A stretch of 36,145 nucleotides of DNA from positions 1-36,145 of the forward strand of contig JBFNEZ010000017.1 of NCBI GenBank assembly GCA_040797825.1, read 5' to 3'. Shown piece after piece: positions 1 through 7,563 of the stretch. The translations under genes were made by a program, and so were the position numbers. This DNA is from Geosporobacter sp040797825. Lineage in GTDB: Bacteria > Bacillota > Clostridia > Peptostreptococcales > Thermotaleaceae. A model generated the notes under the pieces. The model did no database searches, had not been told where the DNA came from, and worked only from the letters and a program-made list of their open reading frames with translations. The first letter of the stretch is position 1. Each line of letters begins with the position of its first letter.

Positions 1-534
1 GGTGAAGATATTGTCCAGGAAATGATCATTGTTTTGTCTAGAACTACTTTAAGAGATTTAGAGAGCATAGAGGTAATAGCTGATATTAGAAAAAAGTACA
101 ACAGGGGTTTATTGCAAACAAAAAAAGAAGATCCCTGGGAATATTTTAAAGGATTTTGCAGGGATTGTGTTGAAGCCCATGAAAAAGCTTTAGAAAGTAA
201 TGGTAGAGAATTGATTGATAGAATCAACACCTATATTCAAAACCATTACAAGGAAGATTTAAACTTAAACCGGATCGCTGAAGTTTTTTATATCAGTCCC
301 AACTATCTAAGTACTTTATTTAACGAAAAAAACCATATGTCTTTTCGTGATTATCTACAGAATTTAAGAATTGAAGAAGGAAAAAGATATTTAAGAGTTA
401 CTACAGCAAAGGTGAATGATGTTGCCAAGAAGGTGGGCTATAAAAACACCAGCTATTTTGTAAATGTATTTAGGAAAAATGTAGGCATGACACCCAATGA
501 ATATAGGAAAAGTAGTATAAAATCATCGCTCTGA
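1..534 (+). CDS. AraC/YesN-type transcriptional regulator, C-terminal part (cut by window edge)
   Basis: The reading frame is open from base 1 (GEDIVQEM...), so the gene starts outside the window. What is visible is a linker followed by a two-helix-turn-helix AraC DNA-binding domain over roughly the last 100 residues. Diagnostic stretches are IDRINTYIQNHYKEDLNLNR, then FYISPNYLSTLFNE, and the second helix-turn-helix VAKKVGYKNTSYFVNVFRK ending in GMTPNEYR. The linker style fits response regulators of the YesN type, but the receiver domain, if any, is not in view. The stop overlaps nothing essential and the next gene starts 39 bases later on the same strand, so the two may be co-transcribed. 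The target is unknown. The beta-propeller gene and the ABC importer downstream are candidates by position only. Confidence 0.85.
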   Translation, partial: GEDIVQEMIIVLSRTTLRDLESIEVIADIRKKYNRGLLQTKKEDPWEYFKGFCRDCVEAHEKALESNGRELIDRINTYIQNHYKEDLNLNRIAEVFYISPNYLSTLFNEKNHMSFRDYLQNLRIEEGKRYLRVTTAKVNDVAKKVGYKNTSYFVNVFRKNVGMTPNEYRKSSIKSSL

Positions 535-572
535 TGTGCAAAGGTAATAGAGATAAGAATGGGGGAAAACTT

Positions 573-1886
573 ATGAATAGAAAATGGATATGGGCTATTA
601 CAACTGTGATAATGGTTATTATAGCGATTATCCCTAGTCATATCTCAGGGGCTATCGCACAAAACGAGGAAGTATTTCAGGGAAGCTCTGTTGTATACGC
701 AGGGGAGGATGGGCTTTACTGGATAAGTCTTGATGAGAATAAGGAGGTGTTAATCGTAAAGGGTAGTTATATTTCAGAGCCTGTTTTTTCTAAAAGTGGA
801 AAGATAATAGTTTTCAAACAAGAAAGGGATTTATTTGCCTACGATTTTACAACCAGTAAGATCACGAAGATACTTGCTGAAGTTAGTTCTTATTGTGCAG
901 GAGCAGAGAACGAATTTTATATGGCAGGGAAGTCTATCGGGATACAGCGAATAAATCTCCAGACTTTGACAACAATAGATATCTTGCCTTATGATGCAAT
1001 GAAAACCTACAACAACCTGAAACTTTCTCCAGATCATAGATATTTAGCTTTTAGTGTAGAGAACTATGAAGAAAATACCCACTATAGTGGCGGATTGTGG
1101 ATTTATGATACACAAACAAAGATATGGAAGCAGATTGTAGAAGGAACAAGAAATACAGATGATTCTATTGGGAATAATCCAAGAGCTGCTAAATGGTCTC
1201 CAGATTCTAAAAAGTTATTTTTTTGGGATATACCAGGTGCGGCTTCTCTAGCGGCTGACGGAGTAGGTGCAAGATTTTATGATATGGAGCGTGAAGAGAT
1301 TATTCTGGAAAGCAGTGGACTGGCCTATGATGAAAATGTAAGCTTTTCAGAATCCCACACCTTCGCTATGATTACAGGAGGCAGTAGGATGATGTTTGAA
1401 AACAAATACCTCACTGTTTTTGATCTCAATAGAGAATTGACTAGGATAGACTTAGAAACACCAGGATTAATTCCTACGACGCCTGATTATTCAAAAGATG
1501 GAAAAATACTGATTTTTTCAGCTTCTCCTTCTGTTGAAAAATATGATGATTTTGCTGAAAAAATGGCTTCTATTTCAAAAAGACAGATTTACAAATACGT
1601 GGAAGGAAAAATTTGTCCTTTGACACAGGGGGAAGAATATCGTTCCGAATATCCTACACTTTTGAGAGATCAACAGCATATGGTTTTTGCTCGTGTAAGC
1701 AGAGCCGGTGAAAAAAGCCTGTGGATTATGGATATCAATGGAAAAAATATGAAACAGGTGGCCCGATGGCAATATAGTGAACCAGTAAATGTAAGGGGTC
1801 TAGATTTCTACGGCCGAATTGACTGGAGCAGCATTTTTACTGTGCATGATAATACAAAATCAACGGATATATCACAAATGCAGTAA
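573..1886 (+). CDS. Secreted TolB/WD40-like beta-propeller protein
   Basis: A 437-residue protein. The start at 573 is chosen because GGGGGAAA lies just upstream and a signal-peptide-like N-terminus follows directly (NRKWIWAITTVIMVIIAIIP). An in-frame ATG at 534 would add 13 polar residues with no ribosome binding site. The body shows repeated strand motifs of PD40/TolB-like propellers: SKSGKIIVFKQ, LSPDHRYLAFSVE, WSPDSKKLFFWD, YSKDGKILIFSA and LWIMDINGKNMKQVAR. The family usually acts as an extracytoplasmic binding or scaffold domain. No catalytic residues were recognised, and the specific role is unknown. It lies between the AraC gene and the ABC importer. A terminator-like hairpin at 2061-2117 separates it from the importer. 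Confidence 0.75.
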   Translation: MNRKWIWAITTVIMVIIAIIPSHISGAIAQNEEVFQGSSVVYAGEDGLYWISLDENKEVLIVKGSYISEPVFSKSGKIIVFKQERDLFAYDFTTSKITKILAEVSSYCAGAENEFYMAGKSIGIQRINLQTLTTIDILPYDAMKTYNNLKLSPDHRYLAFSVENYEENTHYSGGLWIYDTQTKIWKQIVEGTRNTDDSIGNNPRAAKWSPDSKKLFFWDIPGAASLAADGVGARFYDMEREEIILESSGLAYDENVSFSESHTFAMITGGSRMMFENKYLTVFDLNRELTRIDLETPGLIPTTPDYSKDGKILIFSASPSVEKYDDFAEKMASISKRQIYKYVEGKICPLTQGEEYRSEYPTLLRDQQHMVFARVSRAGEKSLWIMDINGKNMKQVARWQYSEPVNVRGLDFYGRIDWSSIFTVHDNTKSTDISQMQ

Positions 1887-1970
1887 TCCCTTAGGTTTAG
1901 TCTGCCCAACTAAATCTTCAAAAAATATTACCAATATTATAAAAATAATGCTTCAATATTTAGAAGAATT

Positions 1971-1988
1971 TTGTTATAATTATAACAA
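1971..1988. promoter_or_regulatory. 18-bp perfect palindrome, candidate operator overlapping a -10 box
   Basis: TTGTTATAATTATAACAA is its own reverse complement. It contains TATAAT at 1975-1980, a plausible -10 element with only a weak -35 (TTCAAT, 1952-1957) at 17-bp spacing. A symmetric site on a -10 box ahead of a metal/peptide-type importer suggests a repressor operator. It is related to, but does not match, the 7-1-7 Fur/PerR pattern. The regulator is unknown. Confidence 0.5.
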
Positions 1989-2060
1989 GCACAACATGAA
2001 GTTGTCTTTTAGGATTTGATTAGAGCATCACCTAACAGCGTCTCTCATAACCAACCATAT

Positions 2061-2117
2061 AAAAACCATGAAGGTATTATCCTGCCTATGAAGGGCAGGA
2101 CTGCTTTCATGGTTTTT
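2061..2117 (+). terminator. Terminator or attenuator hairpin upstream of the importer
   Basis: AAAAACCATGAA (2061-2072) pairs with TTCATGGTTTTT (2106-2117). A second stem, CCTGCC (2081-2086) with GGCAGG (2094-2099), sits inside. The 3' arm ends in a T run. It may simply terminate the beta-propeller gene 175 bases upstream. It also lies downstream of the candidate promoter at 1971-1988, so it could attenuate the importer operon. Confidence 0.7.
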
Positions 2118-2200
2118 TATGTGGGAAAAATCTGGTTTATAGCAGTCAATAGAAGCAGAAGGAAGGAGCTGGGTTTGTTTAGAAATTATTCTAAGGGAAA

Positions 2201-2239
2201 ATGAAGAAAGATGTTAATGTCTTGACAATACATAAATAG
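2201..2239 (+). other. Possible 12-codon leader peptide ORF
   Basis: ATG at 2201 opens MKKDVNVLTIHK, and the TAG at 2237-2239 falls in the AGGAG ribosome binding site (2238-2242) of the next gene. AAGGG lies at 2193-2197 but only three bases from the ATG, which is closer than usual. Translation of such an ORF could couple to the binding-protein gene. The evidence is weak because short ORFs arise often by chance. Confidence 0.2.
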
Positions 2240-2250
2240 GAGTGATGTAT

Positions 2251-3864
2251 ATGGTGAAAAAAAGATCTATATGGGCGGTGCTATTGGTGTTTGCCATGGC
2301 AGTTATAAGTTTTACGGGTTGTGCCCCTGCCAAAAGCGACAGTCAGGATAAACAAAAAGATATAATAAAGGAAGAATTGGTTTTAGCCATAGGAAGTGAA
2401 CCAGAAGATGGATTTGATCCTACCACTGGTTGGGGACGTTATGGTTCTCCTCTATTTCAAAGTACTTTGCTTACAAGGGATCAAGATTTAAAGATTATAA
2501 ATGATCTTGCAGTGGACTATGAAGTGAGTGAGGATGGATTGAATTGGACGGTAGCCCTTCGAGAAAATGTCAAATTTTCAGATGAAGAGCCTTTAACGGC
2601 TGAAGATGTGGTATATACCTTTGATACGGCTGGAAAGAGCGGTTCTGTGATTGATTTAAATATTATGAAGTTCGTAGAAGCAGTGGATCCTTATACAGTA
2701 AAGTTTACACTCAATCAGCCCCAATCAACCTTCGTAAATCTTCTGTTGACCATGGGGATTGTGCCAAAACATAGTCATGGTCAAGACTATGCTCAAAACC
2801 CCATTGGTTCAGGGCCATTTAAACTGGTACAGTGGGATAAAGGTCAGCAGCTAATTGTTGAAGCCAATCCAGAGTACTATGGGGAAGTCCCTGCCTTTAA
2901 AAAGATAACTTTCCTATTTTTAGGCGAGGATGCAGCCTTTGCAGCAGCGAAGGCTGGAACGGTTGACATGGCCTATGTCCCACCAGCCTTCGGAAAACAA
3001 CAGGTAGCAGGAATGCATTTGCTTACTGTAAACAGTGTAGATAATCGAGGCATGATGTTCCCAGTAGTAAAGGCTGGGGAAAAGACAAAAGAAGGGAATC
3101 CCGTTGGAAATGATGTAACAGCAGATATTGCAATCCGTAAGGCAATCAACATGGCTGTGAATCGTCAAGCTTTGGTAGAAGGGGTATTAGAAGGCTTTGG
3201 TACACCTGCCTATACCGTATGTGATGGATTGCCATGGTGGAACCCGGAGACGGTTATTAAGGATGGAGATTTTGATGGAGCTAAAAAACTTCTTGCTGAT
3301 GCAGGTTGGAAAGATAGCGATGGAGATGGTATATTGGAGAAAGATGGACTAAAGGCTCAATTTACCCTGATTTATCCTTCCAGTGATCAAACGCGACAAT
3401 CTCTGGCTATTTCAGTAGCAGATATGATTAAACCTATTGGAATCAACATAATCGTAGAAGGTAAGAGCTGGGATGAGATTGAAAAGATGATGCATTCCAA
3501 CGCTGTGATGTTTGGCTGGGGAAGCCACGATCCGCTGGAGATGTACAATATATATAGCAGCAAAACTGCAGGAATAGAGTGGTACAATACAGGTTTTTAT
3601 AGCAATTCAATAGTAGATAGCTACATGGAGAAGGCGCTGGCAGCGCTGACGGAAGAAGAAGCCCTAGAATACTGGAAAAAGGCACAGTGGGATGGAAGTA
3701 CAGGTTTTAGCGCTAAGGGAGACGCACCTTGGGCATGGCTGGTAAACCTTAATCATTTGTATTTAATAAACGAAAAGCTGGATATCGGACAGCCTAAAAT
3801 ACAGCCCCATGGCCATGGATGGCCAATTACTGATAACATTGTGTCTTGGCGTTGGAAGGAATAA
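2251..3864 (+). CDS. Nickel/peptide-type ABC transporter substrate-binding lipoprotein (SBP_bac_5)
   Basis: A 537-residue extracytoplasmic binding protein of the oligopeptide/nickel family. ATG 2251 is preferred over GTG 2242 and ATG 2245 because AGGAG at 2238-2242 is correctly spaced for it. The N-terminus is a lipoprotein signal with lipobox FTGC. Family signatures follow: LAVDYEVSEDGLNWTVALR, NVKFSDEEPLTAEDVVYTF, NPIGSGPFKLVQW, and IRKAINMAVNRQALVEG. It is the first gene of a five-gene importer and should deliver ligand to the two permeases. The C-terminal tail carries HGHGW, a possible metal-facing motif. Nickel or a nickel/cobalt chelate is therefore plausible, but peptides cannot be excluded from sequence alone. 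Expression is probably governed by the long leader described upstream. Confidence 0.88.
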   Translation: MVKKRSIWAVLLVFAMAVISFTGCAPAKSDSQDKQKDIIKEELVLAIGSEPEDGFDPTTGWGRYGSPLFQSTLLTRDQDLKIINDLAVDYEVSEDGLNWTVALRENVKFSDEEPLTAEDVVYTFDTAGKSGSVIDLNIMKFVEAVDPYTVKFTLNQPQSTFVNLLLTMGIVPKHSHGQDYAQNPIGSGPFKLVQWDKGQQLIVEANPEYYGEVPAFKKITFLFLGEDAAFAAAKAGTVDMAYVPPAFGKQQVAGMHLLTVNSVDNRGMMFPVVKAGEKTKEGNPVGNDVTADIAIRKAINMAVNRQALVEGVLEGFGTPAYTVCDGLPWWNPETVIKDGDFDGAKKLLADAGWKDSDGDGILEKDGLKAQFTLIYPSSDQTRQSLAISVADMIKPIGINIIVEGKSWDEIEKMMHSNAVMFGWGSHDPLEMYNIYSSKTAGIEWYNTGFYSNSIVDSYMEKALAALTEEEALEYWKKAQWDGSTGFSAKGDAPWAWLVNLNHLYLINEKLDIGQPKIQPHGHGWPITDNIVSWRWKE

Positions 3865-3887
3865 AGCACAGGGAGGGGAGTATAGAT

Positions 3888-4880
3888 ATGCAATTGAAAA
3901 AATTACTGTTATTTATGATAAAAAAAGGGATTCGGATTGCTACGCTCCTCATTGCATTGTGTCTGCTCTCTTTTCTTCTGATTAGCTACTCACCTATTGA
4001 TCCAGTGCAGGCCTATGTAGGGGCAGACATGATGCGGGTGGGTTCTGAACAACGGGAAAAAATTGCTGAACAATGGGGGATTAATCAACCTCCATTGGAG
4101 CAGTTTTCTAGATGGGCTGGTTCCGTGTTCCGAGGAGATTTGGGCACTTCTATGATTTATCGCAGACCTGTGCTGGAGGTAATTAAAAGCAGGTTTTTAG
4201 GATCCTTGGCATTAATGGGTACAGCCTGGTTCTTTTCAGGAGTGATTGGATTTGTATTAGGCATTACAGCGGCGATGAAGCAGGGAACTTGGATAGATAA
4301 GGCTGTAAAGTGGTACTGCTTAACTTTGGCTTCTACGCCTACCTTCTGGGTGGGTTTACTGCTTTTAATCATATTTGCAGTATGGCTAGGCTGGTTTCCT
4401 GTGGGTTTAGGGGTGCCCGTAGGCGTGCTTTCTCAGGATGTTACCTTGGGTAGTTATATCAAGCACTTGATGCTGCCAGCCTTTACCTTAAGCATTTTGG
4501 GAGTGGCTAATGTAGCACTCCATACTAGACAAAAGCTATTAGAGATATTATCCAGTGACTATATTTTATTTGCCAGAGCTAGAGGCGAACAGGGTTTTTT
4601 ACTTTTCTGGAGGCATGGATTGAGAAATGTGGCTTTGCCAGCGATTACACTGCAGTTCACATCTTTCAGTGAGCTATTTGGAGGAGCCGTCCTTGCAGAA
4701 CAAGTCTTTTCCTATCCAGGACTTGGTCAAACTACTGTACAGGCAGGCCTTAGGGGAGATGTACCCTTGCTTCTAGGCATTGTTATCTTTAGCGCCCTCT
4801 TTGTGTTTACTGGAAACCTAATGGCAGATTTGATTTATCAAATTGTAGACCCCCGTATCCGAGAAGGAGGAGCTCTATGA
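3888..4880 (+). CDS. ABC transporter permease, NikB/OppB type
   Basis: A 330-residue inner-membrane permease. ATG 3888 is chosen because GGGAGGGGAG lies just before it; an upstream in-frame codon at 3846 lies inside the previous gene. The first membrane segment is followed by the family motif SPIDPVQAYVGADM and a large extracellular loop (REKIAEQWGINQPPLEQF). The ATPase-contacting EAA loop is seen at YILFARARGEQGFLLFWRHG, and the typical C-terminal segment GGAVLAEQVFSYPGLG is present. It overlaps the next permease by four bases (ATGA), the usual sign of translational coupling. Together the two form the channel for the importer. Confidence 0.92.
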   Translation: MQLKKLLLFMIKKGIRIATLLIALCLLSFLLISYSPIDPVQAYVGADMMRVGSEQREKIAEQWGINQPPLEQFSRWAGSVFRGDLGTSMIYRRPVLEVIKSRFLGSLALMGTAWFFSGVIGFVLGITAAMKQGTWIDKAVKWYCLTLASTPTFWVGLLLLIIFAVWLGWFPVGLGVPVGVLSQDVTLGSYIKHLMLPAFTLSILGVANVALHTRQKLLEILSSDYILFARARGEQGFLLFWRHGLRNVALPAITLQFTSFSELFGGAVLAEQVFSYPGLGQTTVQAGLRGDVPLLLGIVIFSALFVFTGNLMADLIYQIVDPRIREGGAL

Positions 4881-5749
4881 TAGATATAGGTTCATTAATG
4901 ACGAAAAAGAATAGTCGGGGTTCAATGGCAAGCTTGAATCGTAGGCAAAGAACCCTATTCACAATTATCTGTGTTGCACTCTTATTAGGCGGTGTTATCA
5001 TAGGGGGATTGTTTTTAAGTAACGATCGGATTGCTACCAATTTTGAAGCAAAGAATCTATCCCCTTCTCTCCAGCATCCCTTTGGTACTGATTGGTTAGG
5101 ACGGGATATGCTTACCCGAACGCTAAAAGGGCTTACCTTAAGTATGGGAGTAGGTATGTTGGCAGCAGCAGTAAGTGCTTTTATAGCATTGACCTTGGGG
5201 CTGCTAGCTGCCACTATGGGAAAGTGGATGGATGGCTGGGTTACATGGCTGGTAGATCTGTTTCTAAGTGTACCCCATTTGGTGGCATTAATTCTCATTG
5301 CTTTTGCTCTAGGCGGTGGCATTAAAGGGGTAATTATCGGAGTTGCATTTACCCATTGGCCAAGCCTGACTCGTGTTATTCGTGCAGAAGTGCTACAACT
5401 GCGCTCAGCGGAATTCATACAGGTTTCTAAGAAATTGGGAAAATCTCGGTGGTGGATAGCACGAAAGCATATACTACCCCATCTGATACCGCAATTTTTT
5501 GTAGGCTTGATGTTATTGTTTCCCCATGCAGTATTACATGAAGCTTCTATTACTTTTTTAGGGTTTGGATTATCACCTCATCAGCCTGCCATTGGAATTA
5601 TTTTGTCAGAGTCCATGCGTTATCTGTCCACAGGGATGTGGTGGCTTGCGTTTTTTCCAGGACTATCTTTATTACTTATGGTACGGGCCTTTGACATTCT
5701 TGGAGATCATTTGCGCATGCTGACCGATCCCCATCATGCCCATAACTAA
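4877..5749 (+). CDS. ABC transporter permease, NikC/OppC type
   Basis: A 290-residue second permease. Its start overlaps the stop of the first, with GAGAAGGAGG upstream. An N-terminal membrane segment (about 33-50) is followed by the family motif HPFGTDWLGRDMLTRTLKG. The EAA loop is EFIQVSKKLGKSRWWIARKH, and the end shows FLGFGLSPHQPAIGIIL. The C-terminus is histidine-containing (DPHHAHN). The gene pairs with the NikB-type permease to form the translocation pore. A 36-base gap with GGAGAAGGAGG leads to the first ATPase gene. Confidence 0.92.
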   Translation: MIDIGSLMTKKNSRGSMASLNRRQRTLFTIICVALLLGGVIIGGLFLSNDRIATNFEAKNLSPSLQHPFGTDWLGRDMLTRTLKGLTLSMGVGMLAAAVSAFIALTLGLLAATMGKWMDGWVTWLVDLFLSVPHLVALILIAFALGGGIKGVIIGVAFTHWPSLTRVIRAEVLQLRSAEFIQVSKKLGKSRWWIARKHILPHLIPQFFVGLMLLFPHAVLHEASITFLGFGLSPHQPAIGIILSESMRYLSTGMWWLAFFPGLSLLLMVRAFDILGDHLRMLTDPHHAHN

Positions 5750-5785
5750 AGATGACAGGAAATTGAGGAGAAGGAGGTTTGTACA

Positions 5786-6817
5786 ATGTTATCAATAAAA
5801 GCTATAGCAAATAAATTAAAAGCTTCCACTACAAAGATAAAGACATGTTCACCAGAGGGCTATGTCAGATCCCTTAGGGAAAATAAATTAGATACACCGC
5901 TGTTAGAAGTAGAAGATTTATCTCTATCCTTTTTACAGTACGAACAGGGACTCCATCAAAAAGAGCTAAAAGTGATTAATAGTCTTAATATCTCTATCTA
6001 TCCTGGGGAAATATTGGCAGTAGTAGGTTCTAGCGGATCGGGCAAGAGCTTGCTTGCCCATGCTATCTTGGGTATTCTGCCTGAAAATGCAAGTATAACA
6101 GGAAGCATTCGACTTAATGGAGAAGAATTAACCCCTGAGAATCAAGCAGTTTTCAGAGGAAAGGAAATTGCATTAGTGCCTCAATCGGTGAATTATTTAG
6201 ATCCACTGATGCAAGTAGGTGCTCAAGTGCGTACAGGTGTAAAAATAGGAGAGCCAATTTCTGTTCAACGAAAGATATTTGAACGTTATCAGTTAGCAGC
6301 TGAAGTGGACCGATTGTATCCATTTCAGTTATCTGGGGGGATGGCTCGACGAATTTTAGTTTCTACAGCTATTGCCAGCGGTGCTCAATTGGTGATTGCC
6401 GATGAGCCTACTCCCGGGTTAGATACCGCAGTAGTGGAAGAGACATTAGGCTATTTTAAAGAAATGACAGATAAAGGATGTGGAGTAATGCTTATTACCC
6501 ATGACATAGAGACGGCCCTTCGGATTGCCGATAGAGTTGCTGTTTTCTATGCAGGGACAACAATTGAAGTAGCACCTATAGAAGATTTCAGAGGAAGTGG
6601 AGAATCTCTCCGTCATCCCTATACAAAAGCTCTTTGGAGAGCGCTGCCACAAAATGATTTTATATCTATACCAGGGGCACAGCCCTTACCCAATGACTTA
6701 CCTACGGGATGCCTCTTTGAACCACGTTGTACTGTGGCGACGGCAGCTTGTAGGATAGAACAGCCAAAAATACGGGAACTACGGGGAGGAATGGTGAGGT
6801 GTGACCATGTTACTTAA
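5786..6817 (+). CDS. ABC transporter ATP-binding protein, NikD/DppD type
   Basis: A 343-residue ATPase of the Opp/Nik importer. Walker A is GSSGSGKS (81-88), the signature LSGGM (182-186), Walker B LVIADE (202-207), and the H-loop ITHD. The C-terminus keeps the oligopeptide/dipeptide transporter extension with cysteines (GCLFEPRCTVATAACR), a region that in some family members binds an iron-sulphur cluster. Odd point: about 38 residues precede the usual domain start (LLEVEDLSLSF). The start is nonetheless supported by GAGAAGGAGG upstream. It overlaps the second ATPase gene, implying balanced production of the two subunits. Confidence 0.9.
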   Translation: MLSIKAIANKLKASTTKIKTCSPEGYVRSLRENKLDTPLLEVEDLSLSFLQYEQGLHQKELKVINSLNISIYPGEILAVVGSSGSGKSLLAHAILGILPENASITGSIRLNGEELTPENQAVFRGKEIALVPQSVNYLDPLMQVGAQVRTGVKIGEPISVQRKIFERYQLAAEVDRLYPFQLSGGMARRILVSTAIASGAQLVIADEPTPGLDTAVVEETLGYFKEMTDKGCGVMLITHDIETALRIADRVAVFYAGTTIEVAPIEDFRGSGESLRHPYTKALWRALPQNDFISIPGAQPLPNDLPTGCLFEPRCTVATAACRIEQPKIRELRGGMVRCDHVT

Positions 6818-7436
6818 AGGAGAAAATATCGGTTTTCGTTATGGACGAGGATCCTGGATCCTACGGGGTGTAGATATTGAGATTGGATCAGGAGAAGTAG
6901 TTGGTTTAGTAGGGCCCAGTGGGTGTGGAAAGACTACCTTTGGAAGGACTTTGGCAGGCTATCAGGAGCCCCAAGAAGGAAGGATAAGCTTGGATGGAGA
7001 AGCCTTGCCAACCCAAGGCTATCAACCAGTACAGCTGGTATTTCAGCATCCTGAGAAGGCTGTCAATCCTAGATGGCGCTTAGGAGATACCCTAAAGGAA
7101 GGATGGATTCCCGATGAGGAACTTCTAAAAGCTTTGGGTATTGAAAAAGAATGGTTTAGCCGCTGGCCCAATGAATTATCTGGTGGGGAACTTCAGCGTT
7201 TTTGTGTCGCAAGGGCTTTAGGACCTCAGACGAAATTCTTGATTGCCGATGAGATGACTACTATGCTGGATGCTATTACCCAAGCACAGATTTGGCATGT
7301 AGTTTTGGATATTGCTAAAGAGAGGAACATGGGTGTATTGATAGTGAGTCATGAATGGAATTTAATCAAGCGGCTGTGTAGTAGAATCATGGACTTGAGT
7401 ATAGTAAAGGAAGAACAGCGTACTGCTTGTGTGTAG
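6807..7436 (+). CDS. ABC transporter ATP-binding protein, NikE type (short)
   Basis: A 209-residue ATPase. ATG 6807 is preferred over GTG 6801 because GGTGAGGTG is spaced for it; both lie within the end of the previous gene. Walker A is GPSGCGKTT (36-44), the signature LSGGE (124-128), Walker B FLIADE (144-149), and the H-loop SHE. It ends soon after the nucleotide-binding domain and lacks the C-terminal oligopeptide-transporter extension present in its partner, a shape common in NikE-like subunits. It should heterodimerise with the NikD-type protein to drive the importer. Confidence 0.88.
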   Translation: MLLKGENIGFRYGRGSWILRGVDIEIGSGEVVGLVGPSGCGKTTFGRTLAGYQEPQEGRISLDGEALPTQGYQPVQLVFQHPEKAVNPRWRLGDTLKEGWIPDEELLKALGIEKEWFSRWPNELSGGELQRFCVARALGPQTKFLIADEMTTMLDAITQAQIWHVVLDIAKERNMGVLIVSHEWNLIKRLCSRIMDLSIVKEEQRTACV

Positions 7437-7483
7437 AGAGCTGTGCCTAAGCATACAGCATGCTTTTATAAGAGAAAAAGATG

Positions 7484-7535
7484 AGGGCACCATTCCCTAC
7501 AGCTTCGTGGAAGGCTGAGTAGAGAGTGATGCCCT
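7484..7535. other. Nested hairpin element between convergent genes
   Basis: AGGGCACCA (7484-7492) can pair with TGATGCCCT (7527-7535) with one mismatch. Inside it, CAGCTTC (7500-7506) pairs with GAAGGCTG (7510-7517) with one bulged G. It lies between the importer (plus strand, ending 7436) and the MotB-like gene (minus strand, ending 7564). There is no T run on either side, so it is not a classical terminator. A weaker hairpin, AAGCAT/ATGCTT (7449-7465) followed by TTT, may end the importer transcript. Confidence 0.35.
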
Positions 7536-7563
7536 GGTTGCTCTGCAATACTATTTTAGGGAC

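Larger units (their letters stand above)
1887..2250 (+). other. 364-base intergenic leader before the Nik/Opp-type importer
   Basis: This gap has no convincing full gene. It contains an AT-rich stretch, an 18-bp perfect palindrome (1971-1988) that includes a TATAAT, a small hairpin ACAAC-atgaa-GTTGT near 1992-2006, a long terminator-like hairpin (2061-2117), and a possible 12-codon leader ORF (2201-2239) ending inside the ribosome binding site of the binding-protein gene. If transcription starts at the TATAAT near 1975-1980, the importer mRNA carries a leader of about 265 bases with an internal terminator, an arrangement typical of attenuation. Conserved cores of the TPP, SAM-I, T-box and NiCo riboswitch classes were looked for by eye and not found. 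Confidence 0.5.

Noticed and set aside
1887..2250. Known riboswitch (NiCo, cobalamin, SAM, TPP) or T-box before the importer
   Set aside because: None of the conserved core sequences of these classes could be found by eye. A covariance-model search would be needed to exclude a divergent member.
4807..5418. Antisense open frame of about 200 codons opposite the NikC-type permease
   Set aside because: It lies fully opposite a well-supported permease gene, has low-complexity composition (Pro/Thr/Asn/Ile) and no ribosome binding site. It is a shadow.
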